Positions 25,530 to 34,699 of a DNA stretch of 64,000 bases are shown here, one piece after another. This DNA is from Candidatus Melainabacteria bacterium. Its GTDB lineage: Bacteria > Cyanobacteriota > Vampirovibrionia > Obscuribacterales > Obscuribacteraceae. Each line of letters starts with the position of its first letter. Position 1 is the stretch's first letter. Location of the stretch: NCBI GenBank assembly GCA_016699165.1, contig CP064963.1:3410001-3474000 (forward strand), read 5' to 3'. The translations under genes were made by a program, and so were the position numbers. A model generated the notes under the pieces. The model saw only the letters and a program-made list of their open reading frames with translations, did not search any database and had not been told where the DNA came from.

Positions 25530-26894
25530 ATTAAAACCAAATGGACACTGGCTTGCGATGAGCAAGGCGAATTATGTGCGCTGGAAGATCAATTTATAAC
25601 TATTGAAGATGGGCTTATCAAGCAAGTTTCAGAAAAAGCGCCTCAAGATGAGAGTAAGCTTGTCGACTATGGTGCTGCCATTGCAATGCCAGGATTGATT
25701 AATCTGCACTGTCATCTCGATTATTCTAAGCTGAGCATTGAAGGCATGCCAAGCTACTCAGGAAGCCAGGCTACTGATTCAAAGTCTATTTTATTTTCCT
25801 GGATTCCAGCACTTATTGCTAAAACTGCAAGCTTTAGCCAGGAAGAGTATTTTGCCTCGGCTCTGCACGGAGCCTCTCTTGCCGCAGAAGCTGGCACAAG
25901 TTTTGTGGTGGACAATTCATTTCAAGCAATTACTGGACTTAGTGCTTTAGCCTGTCTCAAACTAAAAGGGCTTGTTGGTTTAGAGCTATTTGGAGTGGAT
26001 CCAGAACAAGCAAATAATCAGTTTGTTATGTGGAAAGAACGTTTTGAAAAAGCGCGCTTGACCATTTCAAATTCGCAAAGTCAAATTGATTTAACTGTCT
26101 CTCCTCATGCACCATATACAGTGTCGCCTCAATTATGGCGTCTGGCTGCCGATTTTGCTTATGCCAATAACACAAAAGTATTGGCTCATGTAGCCGAATC
26201 ACAAATCGAATATGATTGGTTTGCTAATAGAAATCTGGATGATGACCAGGAAATCGACCAGTTTCTAATTCAGGCATTTACTCGTTTTCGCAACCAGGAT
26301 GGAATTGTCGAGCAAGTGAAAAGCATGGTCAAGTCGCTTGAGTGGCGGGCATGTGGTCATTCACCCATCGAACATTTGAAGCGACATAATTTGCTTGATT
26401 CAAATTTATTAGCAACACATTGTGTAATGGTAAATGACCAAGACATTGATTCAATGCGAGTTAAATCTACTTCGATTGCACTTTGTCCAGTGAGCAATAT
26501 TCTACTTGCTAATGGAAAAGCACCAATTGAGAAGTTTCTTTCAAGTAAGTTAAAAATGGGTCTGGGAACTGATAGTCTAGCTTCGTCGTATAGTCTAGAT
26601 TTGCGGGCGCAAGCGCGATTTGTACTTGAGAATAATCAGCACATCGATAGTAAACAATTGCTTTCACTGCTCACAAATAAAGCAGCTTTGGCGCTTGGCA
26701 AAGACAAATATCTCGGTTCGATAGAGACTGGAAAAAGTGCCGACATTTTGATTTTGAAATTAAAGCCAAGTGTGGGTGCATATACAAATGTGTTTGACAT
26801 GGCACTATCTTGTGATGCTTTGGTCGAAGATCTTTTTGTTGATGGAAATAAGGTTGTAAGTAAGGGGAAGCTGTTACAGGCAGAGGCTTTGTGA
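25530..26894 (+). CDS. amidohydrolase (MtaD/TrzN-like), start codon non-canonical
   Basis: This metal-dependent amidohydrolase or deaminase has GLINLHCHLDYSK (His-x-His), VSPHAPYTVS, KVLAHVAES (metal His), ATHCVMVND, SNILLANG and LGTDSLAS (metal Asp). The closest families are chlorohydrolases and S-adenosylhomocysteine or aminodeoxyfutalosine deaminases. The usual N-terminal beta domain (KTKWTLACDEQG...ITIEDGLIKQVS) is encoded upstream of the first in-frame ATG at 25686. No in-frame ATG, GTG or TTG exists between the TAA at 25512 and 25686. I place the start at ATT 25530 tentatively. A sequencing frameshift after the ATG at 25541 is the alternative. Confidence 0.8.
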   Translation: MKTKWTLACDEQGELCALEDQFITIEDGLIKQVSEKAPQDESKLVDYGAAIAMPGLINLHCHLDYSKLSIEGMPSYSGSQATDSKSILFSWIPALIAKTASFSQEEYFASALHGASLAAEAGTSFVVDNSFQAITGLSALACLKLKGLVGLELFGVDPEQANNQFVMWKERFEKARLTISNSQSQIDLTVSPHAPYTVSPQLWRLAADFAYANNTKVLAHVAESQIEYDWFANRNLDDDQEIDQFLIQAFTRFRNQDGIVEQVKSMVKSLEWRACGHSPIEHLKRHNLLDSNLLATHCVMVNDQDIDSMRVKSTSIALCPVSNILLANGKAPIEKFLSSKLKMGLGTDSLASSYSLDLRAQARFVLENNQHIDSKQLLSLLTNKAALALGKDKYLGSIETGKSADILILKLKPSVGAYTNVFDMALSCDALVEDLFVDGNKVVSKGKLLQAEAL

Positions 26895-26947
26895 GCCCGT
26901 GTTGCTCACGTTATTGTAGATTTTATTTTCTGCTGAAAATATATTTA

Positions 26948-27019
26948 TCTATAGGTTTATAACGGTAGGCGTCATAATTTACTTTCTTCGACAGCGAAGT
27001 CTAAAAGTCTATAGGTTTA
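26948..27019 (+). repeat. direct 12-base repeat before a GGDEF gene
   Basis: TCTATAGGTTTA occurs at 26948-26959 and again at 27008-27019, the second copy ending seven bases before the ATG at 27026. The 60-base offset is close to six helical turns, so the copies could be paired binding sites. Confidence 0.5.
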
Positions 27020-27025
27020 ATTGAA

Positions 27026-27745
27026 ATGGCTACAGGAAAAACCGACCACATTTGCAGCGGACGTACATGCATGTTTTGCCGGGTGTTAGAAAACCCAGCC
27101 GGCGTCAAACAGACCGGAGCAAGATCCTACATGGACAGCCAGGTTATTGAACGTGTGAAAGAGCTTGAGCAGCGCTCACTTTTAACAGGTTCGGAGGTGG
27201 CTCCACCCACTAGCAAAGGTGAAGAAATCGAGCGTCTTGCTCTTCTAGATATGCTCACCGGACTCTATAACTCGCGCACTTTCTTGAAAGAACTCAAAGA
27301 TGAGTTGAAGCGCTCTAAAAGATATAAAAGACCAGTATCACTATGCATGGTATCAGTGGACAATTTTAAAGAACTAACTCGTCAGTATGGCGCTCTCACT
27401 TCCGATGGCGTAGTCAAATATGTAGGCGAAATTTTAAAAGGCGCGACACGCGACGTTGATATTGCCGCTCGTTATTCATCTGAAGAGTTTGCACTTATAT
27501 TTCCTGAGACAGGCGTCCAGGGTGCCACTGTAGTGGCAGAGCGCATCAGACAAAGAGTAGCCAATCAATCGTTGAGCGCTAATTTCAACAACTTGAAAGT
27601 GACAGCAAGCGTTGGTCTGGCTGCGTTTCCTACTCATGCACGAGAACATGATGAATTGCTGCAGCGCGGTATTGAAGCTTTAGAACAAGCATTGAATGCT
27701 GGTGGAGACAGAGTTTCCCTGGCACAAACAATTAATCAAGGATAA
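27026..27745 (+). CDS. degenerate GGDEF-domain protein with N-terminal Cys cluster
   Basis: The first ~70 residues hold CSGRTCMFC (Cys10, Cys15, Cys18), a possible metal site, and a short helix. The rest (about 72-232) is a GGDEF fold: LALLDMLTGLYNSRTFLKEL, a KRSKRYKRPVSL strand and ASVGLAAFPTH. The catalytic motif is RYSSEEFALIF, so the two glycines of GG(D/E)EF are replaced by Ser-Ser. Diguanylate cyclase activity is therefore doubtful, and a nucleotide-binding regulatory role is more likely. It is nine bases upstream of secD. Confidence 0.88.
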   Translation: MATGKTDHICSGRTCMFCRVLENPAGVKQTGARSYMDSQVIERVKELEQRSLLTGSEVAPPTSKGEEIERLALLDMLTGLYNSRTFLKELKDELKRSKRYKRPVSLCMVSVDNFKELTRQYGALTSDGVVKYVGEILKGATRDVDIAARYSSEEFALIFPETGVQGATVVAERIRQRVANQSLSANFNNLKVTASVGLAAFPTHAREHDELLQRGIEALEQALNAGGDRVSLAQTINQG

Positions 27746-27754
27746 ACCTAGAAC

Positions 27755-29368
27755 ATGGCAAGTAAATCGCCCCTTTCGAAGATAGGCTCGTGGTCTATCT
27801 TCAGAGACTGGAAACCAATGGCGGTAATCGTCGTTTTTTTCTGGTCGCTTACTACTCTTTTTCGAATCGAGCCTGAGTCCACAGTCAATCACTGGATTGA
27901 ACTTTCTAATTTGAGCGCACAAGAACTCAATTTAGAAATTCAAAAACGTTGCACTGAAATGCCGCGTTGGCAAAAAATGAATTTCTACGAAAAGGAGCAT
28001 GTGGTCAAGGAAGAGTTGGAAAAGGCTCAACTGGCAAACAACATTCAAATTCTAAAAAGAATCGGAATCGCCAATTTGGCTCAGACGCTTAATTTGGACA
28101 AAAAGATTCCCACAAGATATGTGTTATTTACCAATCTAAAATTAGGTCTCGACTTGCGTGGCGGTTCTCAGCTTTTGCTGAAAGCCATGCCTGCACCACC
28201 CCAGGTGCCCGAGATCACGCATGAGGTGATGAATGGCGTGCAAACCGTCATCAATAACCGAATCAACAGCTTAGGAGTTTCTGAAACCATCGTCCAAAGA
28301 GCCGGCATAGACAGATTGATTGTCGAAATGCCTGGTATCAAAGATCCCCAACAAGCAAAGGATCGAATCGGTACCACTGCCATGCTTGAATTTAAAGAAC
28401 TGGCCATTGCTCCTGATGGAACAGCAATGTGGAAAGATACTGGGTTGACCGGTGCTGATTTCAAACGTGCTCAAGCAACTGCAATGATGGCCGGTTCAAC
28501 CTACCGGGTCAGTTTTGAATTCAAACCGGAAGGTGCCAAAAAATTCGGCGAATTAACTAAGCGTCATGTTGGTCAGCAAATAGGTATTTTTCTCGACGGC
28601 GTTCCGACCGAGCGAGGTCCTGATGGTCGCTCCCTTTCGCTTCAGGAATATCATGGAGTAACAGTCAAAGAACCAATTCTGACAGGTACAGGTGAAATTA
28701 CAGGTAGTTTCACTCAAGACCAGGCCGTTGATTTGTCAGTCAAACTCAATGCTGGTGCCCTTCCCGTTCCAGTGCAAATTTTAGAAGAGCGAACTGTTGG
28801 TGCGACACTAGGTCAAGACTCCATCAAGAAGAGTATGGTGGCAGGATTTATTGGTATCGCTACAGTGATGGTCTTCATGCTCATAGTCTACGGCTGGGCT
28901 GGACTTGTTGCTGATGTGGCACTTATCTTATATACGCTTGCAACTCTTGCGATTTTCATTTCGATGTCAGTCACTTTGACACTGGCTGGTATAGCTGGTT
29001 TCATTCTTTCAATTGGGATGGCGGTCGACGCTAACATCTTGATTTTTGAGCGAACAAAAGAAGAACTGAAAAATGGCAAAGCACTTTATACGGCTATTGA
29101 AGCTGGTTTTAATCGTGCATTCTCTGCAATCTTCGACTCTAACGCAAATAGTTTGATAGCCTGCGCCGTGCTAATGATGTTTGGTACATCCATTGTAAAA
29201 GGATTTGCCGTCACGCTAGCCATCGGGGTTGCGGTCTCTATGTTCACCGCTATCACTGCCTCGCGCACGATGCTACATTTGATACCACGCAGCTTCGGCT
29301 TGTTCGGACAAAAGTTCGACTCGAAAACTTCAACCATTCAAAAGCCTAAGCAGAAGGAGGCAGTGTGA
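27755..29368 (+). CDS. secD: protein translocase subunit SecD
   Basis: SecD is an RND-type inner-membrane protein that pulls secreted proteins from the periplasmic side using the proton gradient. The 537-residue protein has TM1 (about residues 23-38), the D1 motif LGLDLRGGSQLLL, a periplasmic P1 domain, and five C-terminal membrane helices (about 360-515) with GFILSIGMAVDANILIFERTKEEL and the FDSNANSLIACAVL block. The start has MASKSPLSKIGSWSIFRDWK. It overlaps secF by four bases. Confidence 0.96.
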   Translation: MASKSPLSKIGSWSIFRDWKPMAVIVVFFWSLTTLFRIEPESTVNHWIELSNLSAQELNLEIQKRCTEMPRWQKMNFYEKEHVVKEELEKAQLANNIQILKRIGIANLAQTLNLDKKIPTRYVLFTNLKLGLDLRGGSQLLLKAMPAPPQVPEITHEVMNGVQTVINNRINSLGVSETIVQRAGIDRLIVEMPGIKDPQQAKDRIGTTAMLEFKELAIAPDGTAMWKDTGLTGADFKRAQATAMMAGSTYRVSFEFKPEGAKKFGELTKRHVGQQIGIFLDGVPTERGPDGRSLSLQEYHGVTVKEPILTGTGEITGSFTQDQAVDLSVKLNAGALPVPVQILEERTVGATLGQDSIKKSMVAGFIGIATVMVFMLIVYGWAGLVADVALILYTLATLAIFISMSVTLTLAGIAGFILSIGMAVDANILIFERTKEELKNGKALYTAIEAGFNRAFSAIFDSNANSLIACAVLMMFGTSIVKGFAVTLAIGVAVSMFTAITASRTMLHLIPRSFGLFGQKFDSKTSTIQKPKQKEAV

Positions 29369-30357
29369 GCACTAACGAGCAAGACTACAAAGTGAAAGTC
29401 GATATTGTGAAATATCGCTGGATCTGGATAGGCATATCTCTTCTTCTGACTTTGCCAGGCGTCATCGGTATCGGTATGTGTTATGCCAAATTCGGCACAC
29501 CACTCAAACCAGGAATCGATTTTACCGGCGGCTCAATTCTTCAATATCAGTTTGAAAAACCAGTAGAGCTTGAGCCCATTCACGAAGTTCTGGAAGAATG
29601 TCATCTGCCCGGATCGCAAGTTCAGAAAGCTTATATATCGGGCAAAGAAGCTGTGGTGCTACGCACCAAGGCGCTAGATGACGAGAATCTGAAAAAGCAA
29701 TTAGACAAGGCACTTGAAGCGAAACTTGGTCCATTCAGGCAACTATCCATTGATAAAGTGACTGCCACGATTGGTCCCGAGCTTTTGATGAATGGCTTGA
29801 TTGCGCTTTTTTCGACTCTGGCGGTGATGATCGCATATATTTCATATCGTTATAAATTCGACTTTGCCATGTGCGCAATTTGCGCTCTTTTGCATGACGT
29901 TATAGTTCTTTGTGGTTTCTATGCCATCCTTGGACTTGTTATTGGCGTGGAGGTGGATAGTTTGTTCCTCTCTGCCGTGTTGACCGTAATAGGCTTTTCG
30001 GTGCACGACACTATTGTTGTATTCGATCGAATTCGAGAGAATGCAAAATATGTTGGCAGCAAGACCAAAGACCCGGTTACAGGCGAAGAATATAAAAAGA
30101 CCTTTGGCGATGTCACAAATGACAGCGTTAATCAAACACTTGCTCGTTCTATCTATACGAGTTTGACCGTTGTATTCACTCTCACTGCACTTTATCTGTG
30201 GGGAGGAGTCACTACCAAAGACTTCGTTTTAGCCATGTTGGTTGGTATCATTTCGGGAACATACAGTTCAATATTCAACGCAAGTTGTCTGCTGGTTCTT
30301 TGGCGTGAGGTTAAGCTGAAAAAGCAGATGGGCAAACCAGCTGTGGCAAGAACTTAA
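29365..30357 (+). CDS. secF: protein translocase subunit SecF
   Basis: SecF is the partner of SecD. Its 330 residues carry TM1 (about 17-38), GIDFTGGSILQYQF, a P4 domain with ATIGPELLMNG, and five C-terminal helices with ALLHDVIVLCGFYA, VIGFSVHDTIVVFDRIREN and the NQTLARSIYTSLT block. The start is GTG in a GTGA overlap with the secD stop, indicating translational coupling. The stop is four bases from the end of the convergent gene at 30362. Confidence 0.96.
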   Translation: MSTNEQDYKVKVDIVKYRWIWIGISLLLTLPGVIGIGMCYAKFGTPLKPGIDFTGGSILQYQFEKPVELEPIHEVLEECHLPGSQVQKAYISGKEAVVLRTKALDDENLKKQLDKALEAKLGPFRQLSIDKVTATIGPELLMNGLIALFSTLAVMIAYISYRYKFDFAMCAICALLHDVIVLCGFYAILGLVIGVEVDSLFLSAVLTVIGFSVHDTIVVFDRIRENAKYVGSKTKDPVTGEEYKKTFGDVTNDSVNQTLARSIYTSLTVVFTLTALYLWGGVTTKDFVLAMLVGIISGTYSSIFNASCLLVLWREVKLKKQMGKPAVART

Positions 30358-30361
30358 TTCG

Positions 30362-30973
30362 CTACTCTGGGCGTTCTGTGATGGATTGAGTTAAATGAGT
30401 CTTGCCTTGTTTATCTTTGTAGCTGAAACTCAAAGGAAATTCGAGTTTCTTCAGCTCCTCTACAAATTGCTCGAGTCTGGCAAACTCTGCGGTGTTTTTG
30501 GCACTTATCGACCAATTTGGTCGAAGCAGAGTTCCATCTTTAGTTTCCAGAACCACTTCGTACCAGTATTCGGGTCCGTGTTTGCGCTGAGTCCACTCTT
30601 GATTAATATTGACCGACTTGAGCTCATTTCGACTAATTGTCTTTGGCGTGCGAATAATGACGAATTTGGCGATGAGTGACTGAGCTGTTTCGCCTAGATG
30701 CAGCTCAGAATAATTAGTTACTGACAAATTAACTAAATAAGCAGACAGGTAACTCATAAGGAGGCAAATAAGCCAGCTCATGAAATACATAAGTTTGTTG
30801 CCTATAGGCTTGTCGCTGAATTTTTCAAAATCTTTTCTCTTAAGGAATTTTGCAAGGCGCCTTTGTGTGATTCGTTCAGAAATTAGCCCCAAAAAACCGT
30901 ATGTGAGTGCTACCGATAAACTGCCACCGACGGCAAAATAGAGCAATACTTTAGAGGGATTATCAATAAACAT
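30362..30973 (-). CDS. hypothetical membrane protein
   Basis: I do not recognise this 203-residue protein. It has two N-terminal membrane helices (about residues 8-28 and 61-82) with a basic cytoplasmic loop between them (ERITQRRLAKFLKRKDFEKF). A soluble beta/alpha domain of ~110 residues follows, with YWYEVVLETKDGTLLRPNWS and a final ITERPE. Topology places the soluble domain on the cytoplasmic side if the N-terminus is inside. It is convergent with secF. Confidence 0.65.
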   Translation of the reverse strand: MFIDNPSKVLLYFAVGGSLSVALTYGFLGLISERITQRRLAKFLKRKDFEKFSDKPIGNKLMYFMSWLICLLMSYLSAYLVNLSVTNYSELHLGETAQSLIAKFVIIRTPKTISRNELKSVNINQEWTQRKHGPEYWYEVVLETKDGTLLRPNWSISAKNTAEFARLEQFVEELKKLEFPLSFSYKDKQGKTHLTQSITERPE

Positions 30974-31091
30974 GACTTAATCATACTCGCCTACATCATA
31001 CTCTTCAAAACTGGTCCTATGAAAAGCAAGCCCTTATTTTGGTAGAATATCCGGCCACCACCTAAGGGCAGACCTGACAAGGGGATAACAA

Positions 31092-31400
31092 ATGAGTGAC
31101 GCTCAACAACCCGAAGATAAAGACCTGAACTTGTCAGACGAAGATAAGTGGGACATTCTCACTCGTCCAGAACGTTTGGGAGAGATTCTTCTCAAGCACG
31201 GAAAGCTGACTGTCAGTCAGCTAGAAGAAATTATCAAAGATCAAGAAACATCCGGACGTCCTCTAGGCGAATTGATTCTTGCTCGAGGTCTCATGTCTCG
31301 AAGCGAATTGCTTACTGCTCTTGATTGGCAGCATAAAGCGGATCGCGTGATTATCGATTCTTTGACCGAGTTGATAAATAGCCCTAAGAAAAGAGACTAG
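31092..31400 (+). CDS. stand-alone MshEN/GspE N-terminal-like domain protein
   Basis: This 102-residue protein contains RLGEILLKHGKLTVSQLEEIIKDQ...GRPLGELILARGLMSRSELLTALDWQ, the two-repeat pattern of the GspE/PilB N-terminal (MshEN) domain. In other proteins that domain can bind c-di-GMP. The ATPase part is absent. The protein may be a small c-di-GMP receptor, in keeping with the GGDEF genes in the window, but this is inference. A GGGG-rich site precedes the ATG. Confidence 0.7.
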   Translation: MSDAQQPEDKDLNLSDEDKWDILTRPERLGEILLKHGKLTVSQLEEIIKDQETSGRPLGELILARGLMSRSELLTALDWQHKADRVIIDSLTELINSPKKRD

Positions 31401-31409
31401 TCGGTCCAA

Positions 31410-32189
31410 TTGAGATTTAAAGACAAAGTAGCTGTTATAACGGGTGCGGCTTCTGGTATTGGCAGAGCCACGTCTCTGGCTTTTGGAGCGGAAGGTGCCA
31501 ATCTGATTCTGGTCGATATCGACGAATCAGGTTTAGCCGAAGTCGCCGGAAGTCTTCCTACAGACTGCCAATTTGATCTAATTGTGGGCGATGTTTCTAA
31601 GGAAGAAACATCTTTGGCAGTGGCTCGCGTCGCCAATAAAATTTATAAGCGCGTCAATATTTTGTTTAACAATGCTGGTGTCGAAACTGTGGCACCGCTG
31701 CATGAAACCACAGAAGAAATGTGGGATAACGTGATGGATACTAATTTGAAGGGCGCTTATTTCATGACTAAGCAATGTCTTGCTTTCATGATCGATGCAG
31801 GTGGAGGCGTGATAATAAACAATGCATCGGATGCTGGACTTCGTGGTATCAAATATAGTGCGGCTTATTCTACTTCTAAAGCGGGTTTGATTCATTTTTC
31901 TCTTTCTACTGCCGTGGACTATGCTTCCAAAGGTATACGCTGTAACGCTATTTGTCCGGGTTGTATTCGTACTCCACTGTGTGAGCGATTCAATGAAAAT
32001 GTAGGCAAGCGCAAAGGAATAACTGGTGCGCAGGCATTGCAAGAATTTGTTGACGACAATATTCCTATGAAGCGAGTGGGCGAATGCGACGAAGTGGCAA
32101 AAGTAGTTTTGTTCTTGTGCTCGCCTGATGCTGGCTATATAACTGGTGCTGTGATTCCCATAGATGGCGGATTGACGGCTGGAATGTAG
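31410..32189 (+). CDS. short-chain dehydrogenase/reductase
   Basis: This classical SDR of 259 residues has the cofactor loop TGAASGIGRA, NNAGVE, a catalytic Ser in NNASDAGLRG, YSAAYSTSKAGL (Tyr-x3-Lys) and the PG loop CPGCIRTPL. The Asp in LILVDIDE after strand 2 points to NAD rather than NADP. Its substrate cannot be told, although FabG-like or glucose-dehydrogenase-like roles are common. It begins with TTG nine bases after the MshEN gene, and no better start is visible. Confidence 0.9.
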   Translation: MRFKDKVAVITGAASGIGRATSLAFGAEGANLILVDIDESGLAEVAGSLPTDCQFDLIVGDVSKEETSLAVARVANKIYKRVNILFNNAGVETVAPLHETTEEMWDNVMDTNLKGAYFMTKQCLAFMIDAGGGVIINNASDAGLRGIKYSAAYSTSKAGLIHFSLSTAVDYASKGIRCNAICPGCIRTPLCERFNENVGKRKGITGAQALQEFVDDNIPMKRVGECDEVAKVVLFLCSPDAGYITGAVIPIDGGLTAGM

Positions 32190-32316
32190 CGAATTTTTCG
32201 ATGCCAATCGATGGGTCTAAAAACAAAAAGGGCTGAACCTAAGCAAAACTTGCCAGAATGCTTATGGTTAACGCCAGAGATTCTTAGTAGTATCCTTTTT
32301 TTTAGGTTTGGCGTGT

Positions 32317-32390
32317 GGTGTAAGGGCAGCCGACCTAACGATTTAATGTTGGTGGCATTTTTAAAACGTGAGGTTCACTGCCTTTACACC
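32317..32390. repeat. long-range inverted repeat in a convergent gap
   Basis: GGTGTAAGGGCAG (32317-32329) pairs with CTGCCTTTACACC (32378-32390), with one G-T wobble and no gaps. The 48-base interior can form a second stem, CTAAC with GTTGG. It lies between the SDR and queG genes, which converge. It could be a structured RNA or an unusual terminator. A T8 run lies just before it at 32296-32303. It is not a tRNA, since no T-loop motif is found. Confidence 0.45.
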
Positions 32391-32401
32391 TAACGTTGAA
32401 C

Positions 32402-33541
32402 TCAATTGATTTTATTGACCTCAACTTCTTTTGCTCTCAATTTTGAGATTAGATCATTTGCGAATGCCGAATTGGATTGTGCAATAGCCCAGGCCGCGTG
32501 TTCTCTCAGTAGAGGCTCTGCTTCGTTTGAAGCAAAATCAAAAAGTTTTTGCAAATAGAATTTGTCATCTTGCCCATTTGCAATTTCGTTGCCGATACAA
32601 ACAAGTGTGTTGCGCAAGATGCCGCGACGTTTCGGACGCGATAAAGGAGTATGGGCAAAACGTAGCTTGAATTCGCTCTGGGTCTTTATTTTAAGCATAG
32701 AAAATAAATCTAAATAGTGACCGACTCCAGCTTCAGGTTCAAATTCGATCCAGGGTGTTGAGGAAGTTTTCGAATTATAAGGACAGACTTCCTGACAGAC
32801 ATCGCAGCCAAAGACCCAATTTTCTAATTTGGAACGAAGCTCAATTGGGATGGCGCCTTTGTTTTCGATAGTCTGATATGAAATGCACAAACGAGCATCT
32901 ACAAAAAAATCACCATGATTTTGAATGGCACCAGTTGGACAGGCAGTGCCGCAACGAAAACAATCGCCGCATGTGCCTTTGTAGGGACCGTCCGGTTCTA
33001 TGCCGAACTTAGATAAATCTATATCGAGAAATAACTCGGCTAAAAAATTATACGAGCCGGATAATTTGGGTCCAATTATCAAAGTGTGTTTACCTGAAAA
33101 GCCGATGCCATGCCTTTCAGATAAACCTTGTTCGTATACCGGAGCACTATCAGTACAGATTTTCGATTGTGATTTTTGATTTAGTAATTGCTCGATTTTT
33201 TGTTTGAGCAAATCTATTTTTTCGGGGATGACCAGATGATAATCTCGCCCAACTGCGTATGAAGCCACGGCTCCATGGAAAGGACCTGGCTTTTCTGGAC
33301 GTTGAGTGTAGTAGTTCACGGCAAGTACAATCACAGATTTTGATTGGGGTGCAAGCAGTGCTGGGTTCAGTCTAGTCTCAGGCTCACGCGCCATGTAGTT
33401 CATCGTGCCTTGAAAACCCATGTCCAGCCATTGGTTGAAATGAGCACCTTTATTTTCAAGAGGAGCAAGCGAAGCAAAAGAGACCTGATGAAAACCCAGG
33501 TCGTTAGCAATTTCTTTGATAAGCTCTTTGTAGTTTGGCAC
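32402..33541 (-). CDS. queG: epoxyqueuosine reductase QueG
   Basis: QueG performs the last step of queuosine synthesis, reducing epoxyqueuosine in tRNA with cobalamin and two 4Fe-4S clusters. The ferredoxin-like pair is CGDCFRCGTACPTGAI and GCDVCQEVCPYN, with CISY between. The N-terminal part has MGFQGTMNYMAREPETRLNPALL. A HEAT-like tail (LLREHAAWAIAQ) completes 379 residues, normal for the family. The start is GTG at 33541. It is head-to-head with queA only 20 bases away. Confidence 0.95.
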   Translation of the reverse strand: MPNYKELIKEIANDLGFHQVSFASLAPLENKGAHFNQWLDMGFQGTMNYMAREPETRLNPALLAPQSKSVIVLAVNYYTQRPEKPGPFHGAVASYAVGRDYHLVIPEKIDLLKQKIEQLLNQKSQSKICTDSAPVYEQGLSERHGIGFSGKHTLIIGPKLSGSYNFLAELFLDIDLSKFGIEPDGPYKGTCGDCFRCGTACPTGAIQNHGDFFVDARLCISYQTIENKGAIPIELRSKLENWVFGCDVCQEVCPYNSKTSSTPWIEFEPEAGVGHYLDLFSMLKIKTQSEFKLRFAHTPLSRPKRRGILRNTLVCIGNEIANGQDDKFYLQKLFDFASNEAEPLLREHAAWAIAQSNSAFANDLISKLRAKEVEVNKIN

Positions 33542-33561
33542 GTTCTATAATTCTACCCATC

Positions 33562-34686
33562 ATGACCTTGAAGCTTGAAGATTTAGACTACGATTTGCCC
33601 AAAGAGCTTATTGCTCACGAGCCCTTGCCTGTTAGGCACGAGTCACGCTTGCTTGTGGCTAATAGAAAAACTCGCGAAATAAAACATGAGCAATTCGGCT
33701 CTATCAAAGAATATTTGAAGCCAGGTGATGTTTTAGTAGTTAATAACACCAAAGTTTTGGCTGCTCATTTGCTCATGAAACGAAAAACTGGTGGCACTGT
33801 CGATTTGCTTTTCTTGCGAGCTTTGCCTGAAATGGGAGCTGGCGGCAAATTTTGGGAAGCGATGGGAAGACCTATTAAACGATTGCATCCAGGCGAAGTA
33901 CTTGAAGTCACAGCACCCGATGGCACCGTTTTTAGTGTCACAATCCATGGATTCATGTTTGCCGAGAAGGGCGAACGTCGCCTGGTAATTGATTTATCGC
34001 AAGCCGGCAGCGCTTATGAATTTTTTTCTAAAGTGGGATTTGCTCCACTGCCACCATATATTTTAAGCAAGCGCTCATCGCTTGGCGAATTAAAAGATAG
34101 TTTTGATCGTGAATCAGATATAGATAGATATCAAACTGTTTTTGCCGAGCATCCAGGCGCTATTGCAGCGCCCACTGCAGGTCTGCATTTTAGCGACGAA
34201 TTATTGAGCGAGTTGAAAGCAAACGGTGTACATGTTCAATTTGTGACCTTACATGTTGGTGCAGGCACTTTTAAATTGATCGAAAGCTCAGTTGAAGATC
34301 ATAAATTAGAATCCGAGCAGTTTTATATATCAAAAGAAACAAAAGAGGTAATAAATGCAGCTAAGGCACGTGGTTCGCGTGTGGTGGCAGTAGGGACAAC
34401 CTCTTTGCGTGCGCTTGAATCGGCGGCGGTGCCAGCGTCTGAATCTGGAACCGAATATAATACTATTCGCAGCGTTGATGGCGAAAATACATCGTTATAT
34501 GTTAAGCCTGGGCATGAGTTTTTATTAGTCGATTCGATGATCACAAATTTCCATCTTGCACGCTCAAGTCTGCTTGTACTGGTTGCTACTTTTGCAGATA
34601 AAGAGTTAATTCTAGACGCATACAATCAAGCCGTTGAGCGAAAATATCGCTTCTTCAGTTACGGCGATGCAATGCTTATTTTGTAA
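33562..34686 (+). CDS. queA: S-adenosylmethionine:tRNA ribosyltransferase-isomerase QueA
   Basis: QueA transfers the ribosyl moiety of SAM to preQ1 in tRNA to give epoxyqueuosine, the substrate of QueG. The 374-residue protein has DYDLPKELIAHEPL, VVNNTKVLAAHL, FAPLPPYI, YQTVFAEHPGAIAAPTAGLHF, LHVGAGTFK and VDSMITNFHLARSSLL. I chose the ATG at 33562 and rejected earlier TTG-type starts that overlap queG. The divergent arrangement with queG implies shared control of the last two pathway steps. Confidence 0.96.
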   Translation: MTLKLEDLDYDLPKELIAHEPLPVRHESRLLVANRKTREIKHEQFGSIKEYLKPGDVLVVNNTKVLAAHLLMKRKTGGTVDLLFLRALPEMGAGGKFWEAMGRPIKRLHPGEVLEVTAPDGTVFSVTIHGFMFAEKGERRLVIDLSQAGSAYEFFSKVGFAPLPPYILSKRSSLGELKDSFDRESDIDRYQTVFAEHPGAIAAPTAGLHFSDELLSELKANGVHVQFVTLHVGAGTFKLIESSVEDHKLESEQFYISKETKEVINAAKARGSRVVAVGTTSLRALESAAVPASESGTEYNTIRSVDGENTSLYVKPGHEFLLVDSMITNFHLARSSLLVLVATFADKELILDAYNQAVERKYRFFSYGDAMLIL

Positions 34687-34699
34687 TTTCTATTTGAAT

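Noticed and set aside
32311..32395. Possible tRNA because of the paired ends
   Set aside because: No T-loop GTTCRA motif, no seven-base acceptor stem of proper geometry and no anticodon arm.
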